From Syntrophomonadaceae bacterium (lineage in GTDB: Bacteria; Bacillota; Dethiobacteria; DTU022; UBA8154): a stretch of DNA of 6,600 nt. The DNA lies in contig SKTJ01000224.1 in NCBI GenBank assembly GCA_007122565.1, positions 1-6,600 on the forward strand, in the 5' to 3' direction. Every line of letters starts with the position of its first letter. Position 1 is the first letter of the stretch. The position numbers and the translations under genes are program-made. The notes below the pieces were generated by a model. The model was not told the origin of the DNA. It saw only the letters and a list, made by a program, of their open reading frames with translations, and made no database searches. Of the stretch, positions 1-5,289 are shown piece after piece.

Positions 1-444
1 ATCGTCCTTCTTATAAGGTGAGTCAGTTCTCAAAAAATCATAGATACGCATGGTAGCACACAAGCGGTGACTTTTGTCCACATATAAGCCCACTATGTAT
101 GCCTGACCTTCCACAACTTCAGCGGTCTGCTCCTTAAAGGGTAAAAGCAGGTCTTTTGGTAAACCCCAGTCCAAAAATGCTCCAATATTTAAGACTTGTT
201 TTACCTTAAGGACCGCCACTTGGCCAAGCACTATTTTAGGTGTTTTAGTTGTAGCGATCATTCTGTCTTCTGAATCCCGGTAGATAAACACCTCAATTTC
301 ATCTATCTCTTCAGTCCCTGGCGGCACCTGATTACCGGGCAATAGTACCTCCTCCCCGGAATTATCACCCCTTGATTTTAGATATAACCCTGCTGGAGAC
401 TGTCTAATTACAACCAGAGTCTGAATCTCTCCTAATCTTATCAG
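1..444 (-). CDS. cvfB: CvfB-type S1 RNA-binding protein (5' part; C-terminus beyond left edge)
   Basis: The frame is open from position 444 leftwards to the window edge, giving 148 residues. Two S1-like beta-barrel domains are visible. The first covers about residues 4-66 and ends in 'EVFIYRDSEDRMIATT'. The second covers about 73-140 and includes 'IGAFLDWGLPKDLLLPFKEQ' and 'DKSHRLCATM'. These are hallmark stretches of the CvfB/YitL family, RNA-binding proteins with tandem S1 domains and a C-terminal winged helix; the winged helix would lie outside the window. In staphylococci CvfB affects virulence gene expression; the role in this organism is unknown. The start chosen is CTG at 444-442. It gives an N-terminus M-I-R-L-G-E-I-Q matching the usual family start, and an AAGGAGAG sequence (459-452) ends 7 bases before it. 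The nearest conventional in-frame start is GTG at 474-472, which adds ten residues (VYINYKERKT) and has a weaker GGGAG upstream. The gene is divergent from the phosphodiesterase gene. Confidence 0.85.
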   Translation of the reverse strand, partial: MIRLGEIQTLVVIRQSPAGLYLKSRGDNSGEEVLLPGNQVPPGTEEIDEIEVFIYRDSEDRMIATTKTPKIVLGQVAVLKVKQVLNIGAFLDWGLPKDLLLPFKEQTAEVVEGQAYIVGLYVDKSHRLCATMRIYDFLRTDSPYKKDD

Positions 445-451
445 TGTCTTT

Positions 452-459
452 CTCTCCTT
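452..459 (-). promoter_or_regulatory. Ribosome binding site deciding a CTG start
   Basis: AAGGAGAG on the minus strand ends 7 bases before the CTG at 444-442. There is no ATG, GTG or TTG at this distance in the cvfB frame. With the family-like N-terminus that follows, this favours CTG as initiator over the upstream GTG at 474. Confidence 0.55.
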
Positions 460-474
460 ATAATTTATATACAC

Positions 475-505
475 TCTATAATCTCTCCCTAACCCTTACT
501 GTTAA
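475..505 (-). promoter_or_regulatory. Weak candidate promoter for cvfB
   Basis: On the minus strand TTAACA (505-500) and TATAGA (480-475) are separated by 19 bases, longer than ideal. Transcription would start near 470, downstream of the GTG at 474 and upstream of the AAGGAG at 459, which would be consistent with the CTG start. The boxes are imperfect and this is a guess from sequence alone. Confidence 0.25.
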
Positions 506-528
506 TGCCACCCCTGCAGAGGCCTGTA

Positions 529-556
529 GCGAATTAAATTCAAGAATTAGTTTCGC
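529..556. repeat. Imperfect inverted repeat in the cvfB/phosphodiesterase intergenic region
   Basis: Arms of 12 bases (529-540 and 545-556) match at 9 positions, with outer GCGAA/TTCGC and inner AATT/AATT around a 4-base loop. It lies midway in the 187-217 base divergent intergenic gap. A shorter CCTGC/GCAGG pair (574-578 and 594-598) follows. No promoter for the rightward gene was convincing here. Either repeat could be an operator or incidental. Confidence 0.25.
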
Positions 557-648
557 CGCAATAGCAATTATTTCCTGCAACTCCCCAAAAACGGCAGGAT
601 ATTAGTATATGCTATTGAAACCTTAGATCAATAACACATCCCCTATTC

Positions 649-655
649 AAAGGAG
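649..655 (+). promoter_or_regulatory. Ribosome binding site of the phosphodiesterase gene
   Basis: AAAGGAG lies 6 bases before the ATG at 662. The strength and spacing confirm that start. Confidence 0.8.
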
Positions 656-661
656 CGGCCT

Positions 662-1591
662 ATGTTACGGTTATTGAAATTTCTCGGGAGATTAGCCTTC
701 AGATTGTCGGCGGCCGTAGTGGGGTTGGTTGTTCTGGCAGCACTGGTTCTGGCGATCCGTTATTGGATCTGGACACCGGTACCGGTGGCTTCTTTTTATG
801 AGGAGAAGAATGTCTTAAATTGGGGGCACCGCGGCGCCCCGGAGGCCGCCCCGGAAAATACAATATCCGCTTTTAAGGCAGCCGTGGCACTGGGAGCAGA
901 TGGCGTGGAGCTGGATGTTATGCTCAGCGCAGACGGCGAAATTGTGGTTATCCATGATTACACCCTGGATCATACCACCGATGGAACGGGTCCGGTTAAG
1001 GATTACAGCCTGGCGGAACTGAAGCAGTTTGATGCCGACTATTGGTTTTCCGGGGATTTTGCTGAAGAGTACATTTCCGAGCGTATCCCCACCCTGCAGG
1101 AAGTAATCGATTCCCTGGACCCGTCGGTCTTTTTGAATATAGAAATCAAAAGCGAAAGCCCCGCAACAGACGGCCTTGAGAAAGCCGTAGTCCAGACAAT
1201 CGCCAGTAACAATCTTTATGAAAGGGTCATCGTATCATCTTTCAACCCCATATCCCTGATCAGGGTAAAGCTGGCCGATAAGCGCATCGATGTGGGATTG
1301 ATTTACGCGCCCGACTTGGCCAAATATTTAAGCAAAGGCTGGTTCATCCCAATTCTCAGGCCGGAGGCACTCCATCCCCGTTACGACATGGTGGATGAAG
1401 CCTACATGGAGTGGACTCGCAGGAAAGGCTTTCAAGTCACCGTCTGGACGGTTAACGAAGCCGCAGACATGTCACGCATGATCGATCTCGGCGTTGACGG
1501 CATCATCACCGATCGTCCAGACCTGTTGGGGCAATTGTTAATGGGGTCAGGCTTGAATTATTCACTTAGTTCACGGCCCACCTTCGACTAA
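662..1591 (+). CDS. Membrane-anchored glycerophosphodiester phosphodiesterase (GDPD family)
   Basis: The 309-residue protein hydrolyses, by family, glycerophosphodiesters to glycerol-3-phosphate and an alcohol. Residues 15-32 form one hydrophobic helix after a basic N-terminus (Lys6, Arg10, Arg14), with no obvious signal peptidase site, so the catalytic domain is probably anchored outside the membrane. The GDPD TIM barrel starts near residue 52. It shows the HRGA motif (His56), PENT (64-67), the metal-binding pair Glu83-x-Asp85, the second catalytic His98 in 'IHD', 'NIEIK' with Glu161 and Lys163, and the closing 'GVDGIITDRPDLL'. The core family residues appear intact. Residues 294-309 (from Met294) are encoded by a REP-like element that begins at 1541, so the native C-terminus probably ended just after the RPDLLGQLL segment and the stop at 1589 belongs to the element. 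The barrel itself is complete, so the enzyme is probably active. UgpQ-like cytosolic enzymes lack the N-terminal helix. No partner gene is adjacent, and the substrate is unknown. Confidence 0.92.
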   Translation: MLRLLKFLGRLAFRLSAAVVGLVVLAALVLAIRYWIWTPVPVASFYEEKNVLNWGHRGAPEAAPENTISAFKAAVALGADGVELDVMLSADGEIVVIHDYTLDHTTDGTGPVKDYSLAELKQFDADYWFSGDFAEEYISERIPTLQEVIDSLDPSVFLNIEIKSESPATDGLEKAVVQTIASNNLYERVIVSSFNPISLIRVKLADKRIDVGLIYAPDLAKYLSKGWFIPILRPEALHPRYDMVDEAYMEWTRRKGFQVTVWTVNEAADMSRMIDLGVDGIITDRPDLLGQLLMGSGLNYSLSSRPTFD

Positions 1592-1639
1592 CTTCTCCCA
1601 CCCAAGTTGCGTAAGTAAATATTTCAAGCCTGACCCCAT
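1541..1639. mobile_element. REPIN/MITE-like inverted-repeat element (copies A and B)
   Basis: Copy A (1541-1568, +) and copy B (1639-1612, -) are inverted copies of one 28-base unit starting ATGGGGTCAGGCTTGAA. They match at 26 of 28 positions and face each other across a 43-base centre. The centre holds a smaller stem, AACTT (1590-1594) with AAGTT (1604-1608). The whole could fold into a long hairpin. Two convergent REP-like units with a short centre resemble a REPIN, an element type mobilised in trans by REP-associated tyrosine transposases. No transposase is in the window and no target duplication was clear. Copy A codes for the last residues of the phosphodiesterase. Confidence 0.65.
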
Positions 1640-1654
1640 CACTTCTTAATTTCC

Positions 1655-1915
1655 TTAGGAGCCCTGGCTATTTTCCCCCAGTAGCTTCTTTCCCCAAAAT
1701 ATAGATAGGATACCCACTGGTAAAGTCAACAGTCCGCTGATAACAGATATAAAACCCTGTGCCTCTATTTGCAGGGCCAACCCCGCGAAAGCTGCCAGTG
1801 ACAATAAAGCTGATGCCCACAAGAATATCCCCATAATCCTGGCAACCCCCCGTTCAAATAACAGCTTATATGCGATAAACAGAGCAAGAGCTGGGGTCAG
1901 GCTTGAATTATTCAC
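1655..1915 (-). CDS. Small hydrophobic two-helix protein of unknown function (N-terminus repeat-derived)
   Basis: The 86-residue frame begins with GTG at 1915. I do not recognise a family. Two hydrophobic segments are visible: about residues 28-49 (MGIFLWASALLSLAAF and following) and 54-73 (GFISVISGLLTLPVGILSIF). They are separated by a short QIEAQ loop, and a Lys/Glu-bearing tail (KKLLGENSQGS) follows. The first eight residues (MNNSSLTP) are encoded by repeat copy C, so the original 5' end has probably been replaced or lost. An alternative start is the in-frame ATG at Met28, but only a weak G-run precedes it. The GTG overlaps the methyltransferase stop as GTGA, so translational coupling is possible though no good Shine-Dalgarno was seen. 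It may be a remnant of a larger membrane protein or a genuine small membrane protein. Confidence 0.4.
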   Translation of the reverse strand: MNNSSLTPALALFIAYKLLFERGVARIMGIFLWASALLSLAAFAGLALQIEAQGFISVISGLLTLPVGILSIFWGKKLLGENSQGS

Positions 1916-1918
1916 TTA
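1892..1918 (+). repeat. Third copy (C) of the REP-like unit
   Basis: These 27 bases are identical to 1542-1568, placed 350 bases downstream in the same orientation and inverted relative to copy B. On the minus strand the copy provides the methyltransferase stop (TGA, 1914-1912) and an overlapping GTG (1915-1913) that opens the next small ORF. Exact identity over 27 bases in a non-coding-like context argues for a dispersed repeat family, not chance. Confidence 0.8.
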
Positions 1919-2686
1919 TTTTCTCCTTCCTTCCCGTCGTCAGCCACGGCAACAGCGATAGTGGCCGGTGTTTCCTCTGACCATGGCTCGCCGGCGAAGT
2001 TGCCGTAAAACTGCTTAACAGCAAATCCCCCTTTTGCCAGGGCTCCTGCCAGCTCTACTTTCTGTAAAGGGTACAGGGGAATGGTATTGGTGCGGCTGGT
2101 GGAATCGGGCAGATGCAATATCCCTGTAAAATGGATCCTGTGTTTTTGTTGTTCATAACTGTATAATCGCTCGAAGGAAACTCCCCGTTCTTTATTTTCC
2201 AGAGTGGGGAGGAAATTAATACCGTGCTTTAAGATGCGGTCATAGTTAACTGTTTGCACTACCAAAATCCCACCCCTGAGCGACAGCTGCAGTTTCTTTA
2301 ATCGCTGCCTCGATCTGGTTTACTGTTTCCAGGTGCACCAGGGAGTTGCCGATACAAAATGCCCCATCGTATACAGATCTCAGATAGGTTGAAAGGCGGA
2401 GCATATCTCCTTTTATGAAAGATACCGTACTGCTGTTAATATATGCGGGGAGTTCTTTCCTCTTTTTTTGCTGCGCCAGTCCTATCATGGTTTCGTCCAG
2501 GTCTATCCCTGTAACCCGAAACCCCCTGGCGGCCAGAGCCAGGGTATAACTACCGGTTCCGCAGGCCAAATCCAGGATATGTTTATTATCCGAACCCCCA
2601 AGCATTTTTTCCAGAAAGAGCAAATTATTTTGATGAACTGGGAAGACATCATCATAATACCTTTCCATTGCATCATAAAAGGACAC
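1912..2686 (-). pseudogene. Class I SAM-dependent methyltransferase, frameshifted
   Basis: Two overlapping frames make one methyltransferase of about 257 residues. The upstream part starts at GTG 2686, with GGAGGG (2700-2695) 8 bases before it. It carries motif I 'ILDLACGTGSYTLALAARG' (about 37-55), the acidic post-I strand 'VTGIDLDETM', and 'GDMLRL'. It goes out of frame after 'KETAAVAQG' and stops near 2247. Removing one base in the G-rich run at about 2269-2276 (plus-strand A at 2272 between two C runs) restores 'AQGGILVVQTVNYDRIL', the usual strand after motif III. The frame then continues to the TGA at 1914-1912. There is no NPPY/DPPY DNA-methylase motif, so a small-molecule or protein substrate is more likely; the substrate is unknown. 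The remaining sequence is not decayed, so the lesion is either recent or a sequencing error. The stop codon lies in repeat copy C. Confidence 0.8.
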
Positions 2687-2694
2687 TTAAACAT

Positions 2695-2700
2695 CCCTCC
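2695..2700 (-). promoter_or_regulatory. Ribosome binding site of the methyltransferase gene
   Basis: GGAGGG on the minus strand sits 8 bases before the GTG at 2686-2684. No ATG in this frame is similarly placed, so the site decides the GTG start. Confidence 0.7.
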
Positions 2701-2741
2701 CAAATATGTAATGTAACTTTTTCTATGGTGCATTAACAAAA

Positions 2742-2747
2742 ATTATA
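2742..2747 (-). promoter_or_regulatory. Candidate -10 box for the methyltransferase gene
   Basis: TATAAT is read on the minus strand about 55 bases before the GTG start. No -35 box was found at 16-18 bases; a TTGAAA (2777-2772) is 24 bases away, too far. This is weak support. Confidence 0.3.
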
Positions 2748-2928
2748 CCTGGTTCTTCCTATTAATAATTATTTCAAGGACATCCTATTTCCTGCTCATA
2801 CCGCATATTCCCACCCCCCATTTTAGGCCATCTTTTAAAAGAATAATGGCATGAAAAGATTCGCCCGGGTGACTTGATAAATCAATCCGGCGCATCCGAC
2901 CGCCTCTTATTATTAGTGAATATCATTA

Positions 2929-2987
2929 TAGCTAATTATGTTGACATTTTAGATAAATATGATACAATTTAGGCATAATTATCGCTA
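2929..2987. promoter_or_regulatory. Inverted repeat flanking the Phd-Uma2 promoter (candidate operator)
   Basis: TAGCTAATTATG (2929-2940) lies directly before the -35 box. CATAATTATCGCTA (2974-2987) covers the expected transcription start; it is the reverse complement of the left arm apart from a two-base insertion. GCTAATT also recurs directly at 2931-2937 and 2984-2990. Phd/YefM proteins bind inverted sites at their own promoters, so this would suit autoregulation by the encoded Phd-like domain. That link is inference. Confidence 0.45.
2941..2968 (+). promoter_or_regulatory. Strong sigma-A-type promoter for the Phd-Uma2 gene
   Basis: TTGACA (2941-2946, perfect consensus) and TACAAT (2963-2968, one mismatch) have a 16-base spacer and a TGn extended -10 (TGA at 2960-2962). 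Transcription would start near 2975, leaving a leader of about 28 bases with the ribosome binding site. Confidence 0.8.
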
Positions 2988-2991
2988 ATTC

Positions 2992-2997
2992 GGAGGG
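2992..2997 (+). promoter_or_regulatory. Ribosome binding site of the Phd-Uma2 gene
   Basis: GGAGGG is 5 bases before the ATG at 3003. It fixes the start at the first residue of the Phd-like domain. Confidence 0.8.
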
Positions 2998-3002
2998 ACG
3001 TT

Positions 3003-3836
3003 ATGCTTGTTTCCACAACCGATCTTCAAAATAACTTTGGTAAATATCTTAAACTTGCCCAATATGAGGAGATTATTATTACAAAAAACGGTAAACAGGT
3101 AGCCAAGTTGACGGCATACACAGAAAACGATTGTGAAAACCGCATGCTGGTGAGCGAAGGTTCTCCGTCATATCGCCCGCACGGTATTCGGGTCACTTAC
3201 GCAGATTTTCTCAAAATTATTGAAGAAGGCGAAAACCGCTATGAATATATTGATGGAGAAATATTATTATCGGCCTCGCCTTTATACCCGCACCAGAAAG
3301 CGATCAAGGAAATTTTTCTTCAATTTGGCCAATGGTTTCAAGGTAAAAAGTGTGAACCACTGGTCTCTCCTTTTGATGTTACTTTATTCCGTTTGGAAGA
3401 TGAAAAAAAGGTCAATGTTGTCCAACCGGATATATTTGTCATTTGCGACTCGGAAAATATAGACACAACAGGTAAATATGAAGGAACCCCCACCCTTGTG
3501 GTGGAAGTGCTATCCGATGCCACCAAGAGCAGAGACATGATACAAAAACTCGATCTTTACATGGAGAGCGGCATAAAGGAATACTGGATTGTAAATACTG
3601 CCTCAAAAGAAATCTACATTTATGTCTTTGCAAACAATATGATTGATACAATACAAAGTTTTAAAGGCGTTGATATTGCTAAATCAGCAGTTTTTCCAGG
3701 CTTAAATGTAACTTTACAGCAGGTTTTCAATTCTAAGTGGAACTTCATATCAAGTTTATTTCTTAAATTCTGCACGGTTGGTAAGCACATTATTCACCTA
3801 CAAAGGGTCTTTTTTCAGCTTTGCACAACCGCATGA
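3003..3836 (+). CDS. Phd/YefM antitoxin domain fused to Uma2-family PD-(D/E)XK nuclease domain
   Basis: The protein has 277 residues in two parts. Residues 1-45 form a complete Phd/YefM-type N-terminal domain: 'STTDLQNNFGKYLKLA', then 'IIITKNGKQVAKL'. This dimeric DNA-binding fold represses toxin-antitoxin promoters. Residues about 62-242 form a Uma2 (DUF820) domain related to restriction endonucleases. Visible conserved residues are Tyr80-Glu-Tyr-Ile-Asp-Gly-Glu86, His97, the FDV at 124-126, Pro142-Asp143, Glu168-Val-Leu, Lys182, Tyr186 and Glu193-Tyr-Trp195, so the nuclease core looks intact. A spacer (46-61) links the parts. The family ends near 'FPGLNVTLQQVF' (residue 242). The last 35 residues are atypical and overlap, antisense, the last 47 bases of the convergent oxidoreductase gene, which suggests a displaced stop. 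The usual C-terminal toxin-neutralising part of Phd is absent and no separate toxin gene is adjacent. I recall the same architecture from other Clostridia, but no activity is established to my knowledge. It may be a single-gene toxin-antitoxin-like unit, a DNA-targeted nuclease or a domesticated regulator. Confidence 0.85.
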   Translation: MLVSTTDLQNNFGKYLKLAQYEEIIITKNGKQVAKLTAYTENDCENRMLVSEGSPSYRPHGIRVTYADFLKIIEEGENRYEYIDGEILLSASPLYPHQKAIKEIFLQFGQWFQGKKCEPLVSPFDVTLFRLEDEKKVNVVQPDIFVICDSENIDTTGKYEGTPTLVVEVLSDATKSRDMIQKLDLYMESGIKEYWIVNTASKEIYIYVFANNMIDTIQSFKGVDIAKSAVFPGLNVTLQQVFNSKWNFISSLFLKFCTVGKHIIHLQRVFFQLCTTA

Positions 3837-5289
3837 TCGTGTCTTTCCCTGTAATAACCGCTATGGGAAGGCCTCCCGGCGGCTGCAGCCATTGCCCGCT
3901 CAAGACCATGTTTTTCAGCCCCTTAATGCGACCGGTGTGAGCCAGCGATTTACCGCGAATGGTAGGCCAAAAGCCCATGAAGGCACCGCGGTAGGCATTG
4001 CAATACCGTTCGTAAGTTTGAGGGCTGGCCACATCGAGCAATTTGAGTTTACCGGCCATATGGGGGAAGCGGGTTTCCATAGCGTTAATTACTGCTTCAC
4101 CAATGCGGGCCTTTTCCCGGGCATAAGCTTCCTTGTCTTTTGCCAGAGCTTCCCAAGCCTCCAATTCGGGCTGAAATTGATTAATGGCAAAAGTGATCAC
4201 CGTATGCCCCGCCGGGGCAAAGTCCGGCTCGTAAGCATAGTGGGTCATCTGTAAATGCTCTATTTGTTTTTGGTTTAGCTTGATATTTACCGACCTCACA
4301 GGAAACTTAAGGGTGCGGGGGATTTCGTCCATTGTACCCTCGTACCCGATGCCAACATAAATATTTGAAGCCAGGGGATAGAGCGTGGGATTGCTAAACC
4401 GCTTTTCAAACTCCGGGTCGGGGTATTGTCCTTTTAATAACCGCTCATACAAAGTCCGGGCATCGCATGCGGCAATAAAGAAATCGGCTTTGAAGGATTT
4501 TCCGTTCTTGCATTCGACCCGCTTTACGACAGTTCTCTCAATATCCAGACCCACCACTTCAGAGGAAGTTTCCACGTTTCCGCCCAGGGAGAGATAGCGC
4601 TTAAGCATGCGCTGGGCCAGTGCCTTGGACCCTCCATACGGAATGGAAGACTGCCCCCCGGTAAAGGTGCCGAGAGCAAAGATAATGGATAAGGCACTGT
4701 ACTGCCCTTCCGGCAGAAAGGAAGCCAGGGTCTCTCTCAGTGCCGGGTGTTTGAACTTCCGGGCAAAGTCCTGCATGCTCATCTTACTGTATTTTTGCAT
4801 GACTGGACCAATATCCTTCATCGAGAGCATGAACTTGATCTTTTCAATTATATTCATCATGTCCATCGGTTTGCCGGCCGGCATGTTAAAGGAATGCAAC
4901 TTTTTGACATCCCGGTAGAGCTCTTCTATGGCTTCCTTGTCTTCCGGTGATATTTCCAGCCAGCTCGCCTTTAGCCGTTCAAGATCACGGTAGAGATGCA
5001 CCGTTACATCGTCATGTTCAACAGCCATGAAACTCTCGGGGTCATAAATATCAACTCCATCCAAAGCACCTACCGTATCCCAGAGTTTACGCAGAGGGGT
5101 TCCTTCCTTTGTCCCCACCAACCAGTGGATGCAGCCGTCAATGTGATACCCCTGACGATCCCAACCGGTACATTCTCCGCCTAAAGTGTGGTGTTTCTCC
5201 AGGATTGTACTTTGAAAACCATTTTTTTGAGCAAAGATCCCCGCACTGAGCCCGGCGATCCCCCCGCCGATTATAACTATCTTTTTCAT
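3790..5289 (-). CDS. CrtI-like FAD-dependent oxidoreductase (phytoene desaturase/retinol saturase superfamily)
   Basis: The 499-residue protein has the normal length of COG1233 enzymes. The FAD-binding Rossmann motif is at the very N-terminus (GGGIAGLSAG, residues 8-17), with the ribose-binding Glu31 at the end of strand 2, followed by 'LGGECTGW' (36-43) and 'GCIHWLVG'. The C-terminal FAD motif lies in 'GQWLQPPGGLPIAVITGKD' (about 465-483). Relatives desaturate, saturate or isomerise polyenes such as carotenoids and retinol. Many Clostridia carry paralogues outside carotenoid clusters whose substrate is unknown, and no carotenoid synthesis gene is nearby here, so the substrate cannot be named. 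The ATG at 5289 overlaps the stop of the upstream TetR gene (ATGA), with GGGAGG 10 bases before it. The gene is very probably co-transcribed with, and controlled by, that regulator. Its 3' end overlaps the Phd-Uma2 tail by 47 bases. Confidence 0.88.
   Translation of the reverse strand: MKKIVIIGGGIAGLSAGIFAQKNGFQSTILEKHHTLGGECTGWDRQGYHIDGCIHWLVGTKEGTPLRKLWDTVGALDGVDIYDPESFMAVEHDDVTVHLYRDLERLKASWLEISPEDKEAIEELYRDVKKLHSFNMPAGKPMDMMNIIEKIKFMLSMKDIGPVMQKYSKMSMQDFARKFKHPALRETLASFLPEGQYSALSIIFALGTFTGGQSSIPYGGSKALAQRMLKRYLSLGGNVETSSEVVGLDIERTVVKRVECKNGKSFKADFFIAACDARTLYERLLKGQYPDPEFEKRFSNPTLYPLASNIYVGIGYEGTMDEIPRTLKFPVRSVNIKLNQKQIEHLQMTHYAYEPDFAPAGHTVITFAINQFQPELEAWEALAKDKEAYAREKARIGEAVINAMETRFPHMAGKLKLLDVASPQTYERYCNAYRGAFMGFWPTIRGKSLAHTGRIKGLKNMVLSGQWLQPPGGLPIAVITGKDTIMRLCKAEKRPFVGE

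Larger units (their letters stand above)
2687..3002. other. Divergent intergenic region between the methyltransferase and Phd-Uma2 genes
   Basis: This 316-base gap is mostly AT-rich. It holds the methyltransferase leader on its left and a strong rightward promoter on its right (2941-2968). Between them are short palindromes (TCTTTTAAAAGA at 2831-2842; TTGAT/ATCAA at 2874-2885) and a GC-rich patch at 2861-2903. I see no ORF, tRNA, terminator or recognisable riboswitch in that middle part. Confidence 0.5.

Noticed and set aside
774..787. 14-bp perfect palindrome CACCGGTACCGGTG
   Set aside because: It lies inside the phosphodiesterase coding sequence and encodes the TPVPVA linker; two similar Pro-Val codon pairs explain it.
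1254..1265. 12-bp palindrome CCCTGATCAGGG
   Set aside because: It is within a conserved coding stretch of the phosphodiesterase and there is no second copy or regulatory context.
2265..2265. TTG at 2265 as an independent start for the downstream methyltransferase part
   Set aside because: It lacks a Shine-Dalgarno and begins inside a conserved strand; the sequence is explained as the frameshifted continuation.
3801..3823. CAAAG/CTTTG hairpin with a T-run as a bidirectional terminator between convergent genes
   Set aside because: The T-run is in the loop, the stem is 5 bp, and the site is inside both coding sequences.
1912..3836. Methyltransferase next to a nuclease-like gene as a restriction-modification pair
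   Set aside because: The methyltransferase has a small-molecule-type motif I and no NPPY/DPPY or cytosine-methylase motif. It is divergently transcribed with its own leader and is frameshifted.
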